Shown: positions 1 through 7,678 of the stretch, one piece after another | Position numbering within the stretch: position 1 is the first letter of the stretch | Layout of the letters: the number at the start of each line of letters is the position of its first letter | NCBI GenBank assembly: GCA_903929485.1 | Contig: CAIYUY010000177.1 | Location: 1 to 33,608 of the forward strand | Length of the DNA stretch: 33,608 nucleotides | Reading direction: 5' to 3' | Origin: an uncultured Desulfuromonadales bacterium | GTDB lineage: Bacteria > Desulfobacterota > Desulfuromonadia > Geobacterales > CAIOGM01 | Made by a program: the position numbers and the translations under genes | Notes under the pieces: model-generated | Told to the model about the DNA's origin: nothing | Databases searched by the model: none | Seen by the model: the letters and a program-made list of their open reading frames with translations, nothing else

Positions 1-1005
1 CAGCACAGTCTATTGCCTATGGCAGCATTGCTACTCAGCCGACAGCGCCAACCTTGACCGGCAACACCTTCGCTGGATGGTACACCGATGTCGCCCTAAC
101 CACGGTATTCGGCTTTACCACACCGATCACCGCCAACACCAACATTTACGCAAAGTGGACAATCAATAGCTACACCGTCACCTTCATCAGCAGCGGCGGC
201 TCCGCAGTGGCCAGTCAGACGGTCAGCTACAATAACAGCGCTACCCTGCCGACAATGCCAACGAAGACCGGATACACTTTTACCGGCTGGTACTCTGATG
301 CTGTCCTGACCACAGTATTCAGCTTCACCACGGCAATCACAGCCAACACCACTCTTTATGCCAAGTGGACAATTAACAGCTACACTGTCACCTTCAACAG
401 TAACGGCGGGTCCGCATTTGCAGCTCAGTCTATTGTCTACGGTGGCATTGCCACCCAGCCGACAGCGCCAACCTTGACCGGCAACACTTTCGCTGGATGG
501 TACACCGATGTCGTTCTAACCACGGTGTTTAGCTTCGCCACACCGATCACAGCCAACACCATCCTCTACGCAAAGTGGACTGCCAACAGCTACACCGTCA
601 CCTTCAACAGCAACGGCGGCTCCGCAGTCGCAGCGCAATCTGTTGTCTATGGCAGCATCGCTACCGTACCGATAGCCCCGACCATAACTGGTTACACCTT
701 CAACGGCTGGTCCTCTGATGCTGCCCTCTCCACGGAGTTCAGCTTCGCCACACCGATAACAGCCAATACCACCGTCTATGCCAAATGGACGATCAACAGC
801 TACAGCGTCATCTTCAACAGCAACGGCGGTTCCGCAGTCGCAGCTCAGTCTATTATCTACAGTGGCATTGCCACCCAGCCGACAGCGCCAACCTTGACCG
901 GCAACACCTTCGCTGGATGGTACTCCGATGCCGTTCTGACCACGGTGTTTAGCTTCGCCACACCGACCACAGCCAACACCACCCTCTACGCCAAGTGGAC
1001 GATGA
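1..1005 (+). repeat. Coding tandem repeat, 210-nt period
   Basis: The codons for AKWT recur at about 151, 361, 571, 781 and 991, an exact 210-nt spacing (70 residues). The copies are very similar at DNA level: one stretch encoding PTLTGNTFAGWY appears almost unchanged at 50-80, 470-500 and 890-920. That points to recent amplification or gene conversion, so copy number may vary between strains. The array continues left of the window. Confidence 0.9.
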
Positions 1006-2834
1006 ACGCTAACACAGGCTTTTTCTCGGCGACCGGCAACATGATTACAACTCGTGCTTACCACACGGTAACCGTGCTTTCTAACGGCAACGTCTTGATA
1101 GCCGGAGGAAATGGCCAAATATCTAGCGCCGAGTTGTACGATCCAAAAACCGGCGTATTCACCGCTACCGGCAGTATGACCACAGGACGTTCAGGTCATA
1201 CTGCAACCAAACTTCTCAATGGCAAGGTGCTTATTACTGGCGGGATTGACGTCAGCGGTTTGTCTGCGTCCAGCGCCGAATTGTACGATCCAATAACGGG
1301 CACATTCACCGCTACCGTCAACATGAACACGGCACGAGAATATCACTCAGCAATCATGCTTCTTAACGGCAAGGTGCTTATCACAGGCGGAATTAGCGAC
1401 AATGGCCCGTCTAGCTCCAGTGCCGAACTGTACGACCCGGCAACCGGTAAATTTACCGCAACAGGCAGTATGGTCAGTGCAACCAATGGTCATACGTCAA
1501 CGATGCTCGCCAACGGCATGATACTTATAATCAACGGATCTAACCCCGAGTTGTACAATCCGGAAACAGGCACGTTCATTCAGACCGGCAACACAATCAC
1601 TAATCGTAGTATTCCAACCGTGACCTTGCTCTCCAGTGGTAAGGTACTTATCACTGGCGGCGCTCAATACAAAGTCGGAATTTTGGCCAGTACAGAATTG
1701 TACGACCCGATCACCGATTCGTTCACCGCCACAGGTAGCATGGCCGCAGCTCGCTGGTATCACTCTGCAACCATGCTTCCCGACGGGAAGGTGCTTATTG
1801 CAGGTGGTGTTAACGATAATGGTTATGTGCCCATCGCGGAGTTATATGACCCATCTACGGGCAAGTTCACCACCACCGCCAGCATGGTCATAACACGTGC
1901 AATGTCTCAGTCAGCGCCCATGCTCACAAACGGTAAAATCCTTATCGCAGGTGGTCAAAACAGCAACGGTGACTTGGCTAGCGCCGAGCTGTACGATCAG
2001 GCAATCGGAGCCCCGGTCGCAAACGTAGCACCAGTATCTTGGGATTTCGGTAGTATTGCCACAGGGACGATATCCTCCCCGGCAACGATTACCGTCACCA
2101 ATAACGGTTCGGTAGACATTGTGATCAGTGCGGCTGCTGTCAGTGGCAACTTTAACATGGGGGGAGGTAGCTGTGGAACACTCCCAAAGGTACTTCCCCC
2201 GGCTGGAAGCTGCACCGTGACCGCCACTTTTTCTCCATTTTCATTAGGAGCTTACAGTTCCAACTTAGTAATCGCATCCAACGACCCCGCTACGCCTAAT
2301 GCCGTTGTCGCCTTGAGCGGCACAGGCATTGAAATTCATCATACCCTGACTTTAACTATGGAAGGTAATGGCTCAGTTAACAGCAATCCATCGGGATTCA
2401 CCTGCAGTAGAGGTAGTTGCACTTCAAGCTATCTTGCCGGCACCAAGCTCACTCTCATGACCACGCCGAGCGCACCGGCAAATCTCGGTGCCTGGAATGG
2501 CGACTGTGCTGGTAATACCGACTGTCAGCTTGTCATGGACGCCGACAAAAATGTAACCGTGACCTTTATCACTGTCCCCATGGTTAAAGTAGGCCCTCTG
2601 CGATACCTTCTCTTGCAATCCGCGTATGACAGTGCCAGTACCACAAACAGTGCGACCATTGAACTTCAGGAAGGATTTCTTGCCGGGGCGTTTACTGCTG
2701 GTAGAGCGATCACTGTGTCGATAATCGGCGGTTACAGGGCTGATGTCCTGCCGGCAGACACCGCGACCGATGTACATGGTCCGGTAGTAATCAGGGCTGG
2801 TACTGTCATAATGGAGGGGGTTTCAATTCATTGA
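1..2834 (+). CDS. Repeat-built surface or secreted protein (InlB-type repeats, kelch repeats, Ig-like domain), 5' partial
   Basis: The frame is open from base 3, so the N-terminus lies outside the window; the TTG at 54 is only an internal codon. Domains in order: about five Listeria/Bacteroides (InlB-type) repeats of 70 residues ending in YAKWT (to about nt 1010); roughly seven kelch-like repeats with the pattern SAELYDPxTGxF, TGSM, R..H and GKVLIxGG (about 1020-2010); an ASPM/HYDIN-like Ig domain with WDFGSIATG and TVTNNGS (2030-2330); a cysteine-containing bacterial repeat with AWNGDCAG (2340-2570); and a C-terminal region ending in short beta-type repeats (RAGTVIMEGV). The stop fits a natural end for this architecture. 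The family suggests an extracellular adhesin or beta-propeller protein, but the ligand is unknown. It is probably cargo of the element integrated at the tRNA-Ala site. Confidence 0.85.
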   Translation, partial: AQSIAYGSIATQPTAPTLTGNTFAGWYTDVALTTVFGFTTPITANTNIYAKWTINSYTVTFISSGGSAVASQTVSYNNSATLPTMPTKTGYTFTGWYSDAVLTTVFSFTTAITANTTLYAKWTINSYTVTFNSNGGSAFAAQSIVYGGIATQPTAPTLTGNTFAGWYTDVVLTTVFSFATPITANTILYAKWTANSYTVTFNSNGGSAVAAQSVVYGSIATVPIAPTITGYTFNGWSSDAALSTEFSFATPITANTTVYAKWTINSYSVIFNSNGGSAVAAQSIIYSGIATQPTAPTLTGNTFAGWYSDAVLTTVFSFATPTTANTTLYAKWTMNANTGFFSATGNMITTRAYHTVTVLSNGNVLIAGGNGQISSAELYDPKTGVFTATGSMTTGRSGHTATKLLNGKVLITGGIDVSGLSASSAELYDPITGTFTATVNMNTAREYHSAIMLLNGKVLITGGISDNGPSSSSAELYDPATGKFTATGSMVSATNGHTSTMLANGMILIINGSNPELYNPETGTFIQTGNTITNRSIPTVTLLSSGKVLITGGAQYKVGILASTELYDPITDSFTATGSMAAARWYHSATMLPDGKVLIAGGVNDNGYVPIAELYDPSTGKFTTTASMVITRAMSQSAPMLTNGKILIAGGQNSNGDLASAELYDQAIGAPVANVAPVSWDFGSIATGTISSPATITVTNNGSVDIVISAAAVSGNFNMGGGSCGTLPKVLPPAGSCTVTATFSPFSLGAYSSNLVIASNDPATPNAVVALSGTGIEIHHTLTLTMEGNGSVNSNPSGFTCSRGSCTSSYLAGTKLTLMTTPSAPANLGAWNGDCAGNTDCQLVMDADKNVTVTFITVPMVKVGPLRYLLLQSAYDSASTTNSATIELQEGFLAGAFTAGRAITVSIIGGYRADVLPADTATDVHGPVVIRAGTVIMEGVSIH

Positions 2835-2919
2835 CAGTGGAAATAGCTCAAATCACGTTGGCTTCAATCATGACTGTATCGGTTGCAAATGTAAAATTTA
2901 TCAAAAAAGGATCAGCCAG

Positions 2920-3645
2920 ATGAAATACATACTTATGACTATTTTGGTTCTGCTGTCGGCATTAATTTTTGGTTGCGGCCCTGCCCACGTGAGTGGAAAG
3001 GCCGGCAACGGAATGGCGATGGCCACTGCCAGGGTTGGTGTGATCTCCCTGGATATGATGATATTAAATCGTAACTCAAAAAAAATGACTGCGGAAGTTC
3101 TTCCTCAATTTCAAGCGATGGCCCAAGAAAAAATGGCCGAAGAGTTTACCCAGGCGTTGACGAGTAATAATATAAAGGCAAAAAAAATCCAGGTGACCGG
3201 AAGCCCATCTGAAGTATTATTAGCATTGGTGGAAAAATTCACACAAACACCAAGGACGGGGCCAGGAGGGTATTACCACTCACTGAATGATGATTCGTTG
3301 GGCGATACAGCTGTAGTATTGGATAAACTGCAAATTGATTATTTAGTAATTATTAGTGGTGCTGCCACTGTTTCTGAAAAATCAGCAATGTCTGGCTTTG
3401 CGAATGCGGGGGCCACAATAGGTCTGTCTTTGGCGCTTGGTAGTGTTATCCACGTCAGCAGTCCCGGATATTCTACTTGGTATGAGGTGACGGTAGTATC
3501 TCCTAACGGAGTGATGTATAACAATCATTGGTACTATCTATATAAAACTATGACTATCCATCAATGCGGAGATATTTCAAATCCCGAACATCGTAAGCAA
3601 ATGCACGAGGAAGTTTTGTCAAAACTTCTTGATCAGTTTAGTTGA
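2920..3645 (+). CDS. Putative lipoprotein of unknown function
   Basis: A 241-residue protein starting MKYILMTILVLLSALIFGC, a lipoprotein signal with lipobox IFGC (Cys19). An AAGG Shine-Dalgarno at 2907-2910 sits nine bases before the ATG. The body is mixed alpha/beta, with a glycine/alanine-rich hydrophobic stretch (AGATIGLSLALGS) near residue 170. I do not recognise the family. The general pattern, a lipoprotein with a helix then YLVIISG-like strands, recalls envelope lipoproteins of the DUF799/CsgG type, but this is only an impression. It follows the repeat-rich surface protein by 85 bases in the same direction and may be co-transcribed with it. AT content is higher than in the biosynthetic cluster downstream, consistent with an acquired element. 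Confidence 0.75.
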   Translation: MKYILMTILVLLSALIFGCGPAHVSGKAGNGMAMATARVGVISLDMMILNRNSKKMTAEVLPQFQAMAQEKMAEEFTQALTSNNIKAKKIQVTGSPSEVLLALVEKFTQTPRTGPGGYYHSLNDDSLGDTAVVLDKLQIDYLVIISGAATVSEKSAMSGFANAGATIGLSLALGSVIHVSSPGYSTWYEVTVVSPNGVMYNNHWYYLYKTMTIHQCGDISNPEHRKQMHEEVLSKLLDQFS

Positions 3646-3906
3646 CTGAATTTTAGAGCTTAATACTGAGGCTGGCTAGAAAAAAGATGGGAATTAAGTG
3701 ATCTGGCTGCGGGGGTACAAGCTCGTGGCTGTCCTTCTGTGGGGGGGCGTTGCATCAAGGGGGGTATGCTCGCAAGCCCCGTGGCGGTCCTGCTGGTCTA
3801 TCTAAACATTCTTTTTCCATAGTCTCTGTTGCGGTCGTGAAGGGTGTCGTCGCCGGACCTTACCCCTGTCGGTTCTCTTCTTGGGTCGTCGTATTTATGC
3901 ATCATT

Positions 3907-5154
3907 TTAGCCCTTGGCCTCGGATTTTGATGTCTTATAGAGAATCCGTAAAAGTTCTTCTTCCCACCGTTTCAGTGAGGTTTCTTTCTCATCGTCGTAT
4001 TCATACATGTTATATATACCGTCAAGTTCTTCCTTTAGGTGATTCACGATACGTTCACGCCATTCCTCGGGGACTTTGAGTCGTGCCATGTTGGTAACGG
4101 CGGTTCGCCGCAGGTCGTGGGGAGTGAACTTGGCGATGGAAAATTTTTTTAATTTGAAATTTTTTCTGACAGCACTCCCCATGGCTGATTCCAGTATCGG
4201 TTTTTCCTTTTTCTTATGTGGACAGGGGAAGAGCCATGTTTTCGGCGTGGTCTCGCCGGTTTTGGGATCTATTAACTCAAGGGGACCTATGAGTTCCAGG
4301 GCGAGAGTCGTTAAGTAAACCCGGTGCGCTTTTTCGTTCTTGGCTTTTTCCTTCGGGATCGTCCACCAGTTGTCAGTTATTTCCTGAGCGTGCATGCTAA
4401 TCACTTCACCTGCCCTCTGGGCGGTTATGAGTGTCAGTTTGAGGGCTCGCCTGATCTCATCCGACATGATTGCATCATCGAGCTCTTTCCAGAACAGCTT
4501 GATTTCTTTTACCGTCAGAGCCCGGTCTTTTTCGTTTTTCGGCGCTGGACGTTTGACCCCAAGAAATGGAGTTGAATCAAGCATCCCCTGATCAATAGCC
4601 CAGTTATACATTGCACGGGTTGATTCCAAAACATTTTGCGCCTGGCCGGGACTTCCGCGATCGACAATTTTCTGTAAGAGCTTCGTAGCTTCGAGTTTTT
4701 TGATCTCGCCTGCCGGGCGTTGTCCCCAGGCAGGGACGACGTCCTTAGCCAGTGTCAGTTCGTCCTTGTGCCAACTTTTCTTCCGGGGCTTGGCGTACTT
4801 TTCGATATAGAGGTCAATCAGCTCCTTTACTGTCAGAGCATTACGCTGTTTCGCCTCTATTTCCATGGCACTTACACGGGCGGCATCTGCCGCGACCTCA
4901 ATGGGGTCAAAGCTGTTTTTTCTCAGTTTGTAGGCATCGCCGTATTTTTGCCGGGCATCGGCTAGGTTAGTATGAGGGTAGCTTCCCAGGTTGAGAAAAC
5001 GAAGTTTATCCTTAATACGATATTTGTAGAAAAAGATCTTGCTGCCACCGGCACGCACCCGGATACCGAACCCATGCCCCTCCAGGATGTCCCGATCCTT
5101 GCCTTCTTGTGGCTCGAGATTTTTAATAAACATGTTTGTAAACTTGCTTCCCAT
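3907..5154 (-). CDS. Tyrosine recombinase (P4-type integrase with DUF4102 arm-binding domain)
   Basis: A 415-residue site-specific recombinase that inserts and excises DNA at a tRNA gene. Residues 1-90 match the N-terminal arm-binding DUF4102 fold (GFGIRVRAGGSKIFFYKYR, LGSYPHTNLADAR). A core-binding SAM-like domain follows at about 108-200. The catalytic domain carries Arg247 (AQRAGEV), H346-x-x-R349 (PHDLRR), His372 (NHLK) and the nucleophile Tyr381 (GIYNMYEY), so the active site looks complete and the length is normal for the family. The gene is read away from the tRNA-Ala fragment, which begins 178 bases upstream of its start codon. That is the usual place for an integrase next to its attachment site. 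The Shine-Dalgarno is weak (GGGGTGAAGAG). Confidence 0.95.
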   Translation of the reverse strand: MGSKFTNMFIKNLEPQEGKDRDILEGHGFGIRVRAGGSKIFFYKYRIKDKLRFLNLGSYPHTNLADARQKYGDAYKLRKNSFDPIEVAADAARVSAMEIEAKQRNALTVKELIDLYIEKYAKPRKKSWHKDELTLAKDVVPAWGQRPAGEIKKLEATKLLQKIVDRGSPGQAQNVLESTRAMYNWAIDQGMLDSTPFLGVKRPAPKNEKDRALTVKEIKLFWKELDDAIMSDEIRRALKLTLITAQRAGEVISMHAQEITDNWWTIPKEKAKNEKAHRVYLTTLALELIGPLELIDPKTGETTPKTWLFPCPHKKKEKPILESAMGSAVRKNFKLKKFSIAKFTPHDLRRTAVTNMARLKVPEEWRERIVNHLKEELDGIYNMYEYDDEKETSLKRWEEELLRILYKTSKSEAKG

Positions 5155-5163
5155 CTCTTCACC

Positions 5164-5187
5164 CCGTGATACTTTCCGTGATACTTT
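5164..5187. repeat. Tandem 12-bp repeat between integrase and attachment site
   Basis: The unit CCGTGATACTTT occurs twice in direct succession (5164-5175 and 5176-5187), and its first seven bases recur at 5230-5236. Short direct repeats between an integrase gene and its att core are typical places for arm-type integrase or excisionase binding. They also overlap the integrase promoter region, so they could serve autoregulation. Function is inferred from position only. Confidence 0.4.
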
Positions 5188-5331
5188 TTTGCTGGCTGCA
5201 CGAAAAATATCATGACATTTCCTGACACACCGTGATCTACATGGTATTGCAAAACATATTGATAGTAAAGGGAAATTTTATTTATTTTGAACCTTGATGA
5301 CACATTATGAAACCACCTGAATTGTTAAAAT

Positions 5332-5383
5332 GCATGCGTTCGCAACGCATAGGCCAGCGGTTCGATCCCGCTCAGCTCCACCA
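5332..5383 (+). other. attR-like site: 3' fragment of tRNA-Ala(CGC)
   Basis: This is the 3' part of a tRNA gene: anticodon stem ATGCG/CGCAT (5334-5338 with 5346-5350), 7-base loop TTCGCAA with anticodon CGC at 5341-5343, variable loop AGGCC, perfect T-stem AGCGG/CCGCT around TTCGATC, acceptor strand CAGCTCC (5373-5379), discriminator A and encoded CCA (5381-5383). No D-arm or 5' acceptor strand (expected GGAGCTG) precedes it; the sequence upstream is unrelated and AT-rich. A 3' tRNA fragment next to an integrase is the classic footprint of integration into a tRNA 3' end. It places the element to the left, with the intact tRNA at its far end. Confidence 0.88.
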
Positions 5384-5392
5384 AATAAAACA

Positions 5393-5424
5393 GGCACTTA
5401 CGTTAAAACGTGGGTGCCTTTTTT
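5393..5424 (+). terminator. Rho-independent terminator, probably of the original tRNA-Ala gene
   Basis: An 11-bp stem with two G-T pairs (5393-5403 with 5408-5418) and a TAAA loop is followed by six T (5419-5424). It lies 9 bases after the tRNA CCA. In a tRNA-targeted integration the 3' flank is the original chromosome, so this is probably the native terminator of the tRNA. Confidence 0.85.
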
Positions 5425-5697
5425 GTGGTTTTTCGGAAATAGGTAACGGTTGAGGGGAAACGGTATAAAAAAAGCCGGTTCCCCTGGTGTCCGGCCCCTG
5501 TCCTCCTACTCGGTGGGGGTGGGATGAGACGCCCCCGCATTTGTGTGCTATCCCGTCACTGTCGCCGCGACAATTTTACAGAAGTCTGTTTGCCGGTCGT
5601 GCCGTGTCGCCGGTCCGGTTGCTTCCTGAACCTGAACCGCCCAATCCTTCCTTCTCCCATCATGGGAGGGCAATACAACCATTTTAGCGAGGTTCTT

Positions 5698-6024
5698 ATG
5701 AAATTCATTCCGGTACTGCTTCTCCTGTTTCTTGCCGCTTGCGCTCCTCGTCACAACACGTCGGACTTGTCAGCCGGGATGACGAAGCAAGAGGTAATCT
5801 CCATGCTCGGCAAGCCAGTGAGCGGTACGATGGCCAACGGTAACCAGCAGCTTGTTTTCTTTGTCCATGACCACGCATACGGCAGGGATGAAAACTACTA
5901 CTCGGCCACGTTCAAAAATGACCGTCTGGAAGGCATCACTCTTTTGCCAGAGGATCAGCAAGATCAGGGTGGTCCAATCGACCGGCTAAACCGCCTACGG
6001 CTAAATATCCACACCACAAATTGA
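5698..6024 (+). CDS. Small BamE/SmpA-like lipoprotein
   Basis: A 108-residue protein. The start at 5698 follows GCGAGG at 5687-5692 and gives MKFIPVLLLLFLAACAP, a clean lipoprotein signal with lipobox LAAC (Cys15). Longer readings starting near 5524 lack the signal at the N-terminus and are unlikely. The mature part begins DLSAGMTKQEVISMLGKP, the hallmark helix of the BamE/SmpA/OmlA fold, followed by strands (QQLVFFVHD, YYSATFKNDRLEGI). BamE-fold lipoproteins are anchored in the outer membrane, and some take part in beta-barrel assembly. This copy stands alone, away from any bam gene, so a stand-alone BamE-fold lipoprotein is a safer call than bamE. It is the first gene outside the integrated element. 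Confidence 0.8.
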   Translation: MKFIPVLLLLFLAACAPRHNTSDLSAGMTKQEVISMLGKPVSGTMANGNQQLVFFVHDHAYGRDENYYSATFKNDRLEGITLLPEDQQDQGGPIDRLNRLRLNIHTTN

Positions 6025-6079
6025 CATTGACGAATATATTTAGTGTGGGGCTATGGGGGCAGGACTTGAGAACTTGATT

Positions 6080-6245
6080 CTCATAATTTCCATACCCTTG
6101 CTCAAAACCGACCCGATAGCGCTCTCTCCTGATGCCAAAACAGCCTGTTTTCCAAAACTTCTGCATGCAGAAGTTTTGCTTCAACCTGCTGAATTATAAC
6201 GAAACAGCTTTGCTCATGAATCGAAAAACAGGAATTTTCATTTCG
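6080..6245 (+). repeat. Interspersed palindromic repeat, copy 1
   Basis: First of three copies of a repeat shared with 7071-7320 and 8137-8448. The core has a perfect 26-bp palindrome (6153-6178) centred on GCATGC, with arms reading CAAAACTTCT. It is followed by GCTTCAACCTGCTGAA, then GAAACAGCTTTGCTCATGA and a conserved AT-rich block ending TTTCGAAAAG at 6245 or just after. Upstream, CCCGATAGCGC and a TAATTTCCATA block are shared with copy 3. I see no coding sequence in it. The palindrome would fold in RNA or extrude in DNA. It resembles a REP/MITE-type element rather than a known family. Confidence 0.8.
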
Positions 6246-6336
6246 AAAAGTTGTAGGGTGTGCACAGTATAACCCCGTGATCACCCCACGATTGCCGACC
6301 TGGATAAAAAACAATGGAGAGGACGACACCTATAGT

Positions 6337-6423
6337 CTGTCATTCTGAGCGGAGCGAAGAATCTGCTTCTTGTTTTTATGGCAGTCAAATCCAAGCAGAT
6401 CTTCGCGTTGCTCAGGATGACAG
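6337..6423. repeat. Long imperfect inverted repeat (MITE-like)
   Basis: A left arm of about 32 bases at 6337-6368, beginning CTGTCATTCTGAGCGGAGCG, pairs with a right arm at 6393-6423 that ends TTGCTCAGGATGACAG, around a 24-base loop. Sequences of this CATTCTGAGC...GAAGAATCT type are, as far as I know, common intergenic repeats in deltaproteobacteria. It lies between palindromic repeat copy 1 and the Xre-family gene and contains no gene. Transcribed, it would form a strong hairpin. Confidence 0.75.
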
Positions 6424-6447
6424 TAAACCTTGCAGGGAAAACGAGGG

Positions 6448-6765
6448 TCAAGCCGCCCGGTGGAGCACGTTCATAACTGTTTCCGGCTCTCGGTCGAAGA
6501 TGGTGAGTAATGCCGCCGCCGCGCCTGTCGGTTGCCGCCGGTGCTGCTCCCAATTTTGAACGGTCTTCACCTTGACGCCGATCATCTGAGCAAACGCCGA
6601 TTGTGACAGGCCGGTTTTCTCTCGTACCGTCTTCACGTCCGGTGCCGCTACGGTAAAAACCCTGGAAGGTTCCGCTTCACCTTTGGCTATGGCAACCGCT
6701 TCATTCATACTCTGCATGAGGTCTGCAAACAGTTCTTTATCCATGTCGTTCAATTGATGCGCCAT
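6448..6765 (-). CDS. Xre-family HTH protein, antitoxin-like (NadS/HigA type)
   Basis: A 105-residue protein with an N-terminal acidic helix (DMDKELFADLMQSMNEAVAIAKGE) and a C-terminal helix-turn-helix at about 45-95 (TVREKTGLSQSAFAQMIGVKVKTVQNWEQHRRQPTG, in shorter reading SQSAFAQMIGV then VKTVQNWEQ). This layout, dimer helix then Xre HTH, is that of NadS/HigA-like antitoxins that repress their own operon. The start at 6765 has an AAGGAT Shine-Dalgarno about 8 bases upstream. No intact RelE/HigB-type toxin precedes it on the minus strand. Only a short frame ending LLNDPDFKDIRQWRIN overlaps its start by about 16 bases, which could be the tail of a lost partner. I read it as an orphan antitoxin-like regulator. 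Confidence 0.75.
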   Translation of the reverse strand: MAHQLNDMDKELFADLMQSMNEAVAIAKGEAEPSRVFTVAAPDVKTVREKTGLSQSAFAQMIGVKVKTVQNWEQHRRQPTGAAAALLTIFDREPETVMNVLHRAA

Positions 6766-7070
6766 TGCCGGATATCCTTAAAATCAGGGTCGTTCAAAAG
6801 TTCCAGGCCCGGTTCGTATGGAAGAAAGGAAGGGGTGAAACGGGAGAGGGTGAGTATTGATCACCGGATACAAGAAGAGGGGCACTGTGCAGGATTCGAT
6901 CCGGGTAATGCCGTCTCGCCCTGCTTTGAAGCACTGTCCCTCGTTGCAAAGCGGTCCCCGTGGGAATCATCCTGCGGGGGCCGTTCGTTTTTCTACCGTT
7001 GCCGGTTGCGGCTCTGTGGTCATCGTTGCTGGTGAGAAGATAAGACAGGGTGGCTATGGGGTCAGATAAC
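6766..7070. other. Intergenic stretch without a recognisable gene
   Basis: Apart from a possible remnant frame on the minus strand ending at about 6750 (residues EPGLELLNDPDFKDIRQ), I see no gene, RNA or terminator here. Open frames in this stretch show no domain and look like chance readings. Confidence 0.5.
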
Positions 7071-7320
7071 ATCTCTCCTGGTGCCGAAACAGCCGATTTC
7101 CAAAACTTTCGCATGCAGAAGTTTTGCTTCAACCTGCTGAAATATAACGAAACAGCTTCGTTCATGAGTCGAAAAACAGGAATTTTCATTTCGAAAAGTC
7201 GGCGAGATCGTGGCGGACCGTCTCATCAAAACCACCCATTTTCGCTCTGTTGCCGGTGTAGTTCGTCCAGGATGAATACCTGCCCCCTGGGTCTGCTCTT
7301 TACCAGTCCACTGTATCGAA
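7071..7320 (+). repeat. Interspersed palindromic repeat, copy 2 (long form)
   Basis: It shares TCTCTCCTG.TGCC with copy 1, then the palindrome region (7101-7126, two mismatched positions in the left arm), GCTTCAACCTGCTGAA and the ATGAGTCGAAAAACAGGAAT block. Unlike copy 1 it continues for about 130 bases with a segment also found in copy 3 (7228-7320 versus 8351-8447), including CCCCCTGGGTCTGCTCTTTA. Read on the minus strand that segment encodes RYSGLVKSRPRG...WF-stop in both copies with conservative changes, so it may carry the tail of a lost gene. It ends 20 bases before the higA-like gene. Confidence 0.8.
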
Positions 7321-7340
7321 TACCCTTACCGTAGCCTCCT

Positions 7341-7673
7341 TTACGAAGCGACAACCACCCTTAGCCCGGCGTGTTGCCTAGTCCTTGCCTTGGCCTTCAC
7401 CACAATCTGAACATCTTTCCCCAGGAGATTGAGGAAGTGAATCAACCGCTCCAGGGAGAATCCGGCCAACTTCCCCCGAACCAGCGCCGAAACCTTCGGC
7501 TGATCTATCCCCAGAATATCCGCAGTCTGTACCTGAGTCAGAAGACGCTCTCCGGTAATGGTGATGATCTGCCTGGCAAGCTCGGACTTGGCTAACAACT
7601 CTTCGGCGTCAGGGAGTCCCAAGTCGGCAAAGACATTGCTGCTACCATGGAATACTTCGTGCTTTTCGTTCAT
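7341..7673 (-). CDS. HigA-like antitoxin, Xre-family HTH
   Basis: A 110-residue protein from an ATG at 7673. A GTG at 7682 is possible, but it lies inside the Shine-Dalgarno AAGAGGTG that serves the ATG. An acidic N-terminal segment (NVFADLGLPDAEELLAKSELARQI) is followed by an HTH at about 45-85 (LLTQVQTADILGIDQPKVSALVRGKLAGFSL, i.e. TQVQTADILGI then PKVSALVRG). This is the HTH type paired with Gp49-like/HigB toxins. It lies directly downstream of the toxin gene with a 5-base gap, the toxin-first order typical of higBA. It should neutralise the toxin and repress the operon. The basic C-terminus (KARTRQHAGLRVVV) could contact DNA or the toxin. Confidence 0.85.
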   Translation of the reverse strand: MNEKHEVFHGSSNVFADLGLPDAEELLAKSELARQIITITGERLLTQVQTADILGIDQPKVSALVRGKLAGFSLERLIHFLNLLGKDVQIVVKAKARTRQHAGLRVVVAS

Positions 7674-7678
7674 GGTTG

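Noticed and set aside
516-1118. Long minus-strand reading frame under the surface-repeat gene
   Set aside because: It is an antisense shadow of the repeats, without a Shine-Dalgarno or domain.
3750-4079. Plus-strand ORF overlapping the integrase end
   Set aside because: It has no domain and largely runs antisense to, or beyond, the integrase; the composition looks like chance.
5332-5383. Intact tRNA gene
   Set aside because: Only the anticodon arm, T-arm and 3' acceptor strand are present; no D-arm or 5' acceptor strand lies upstream.
5467-5493. Minus-strand terminator-like hairpin near GCCGG/CCGGC
   Set aside because: The stem is only 5 bp with a 12-base loop and no minus-strand gene ends there.
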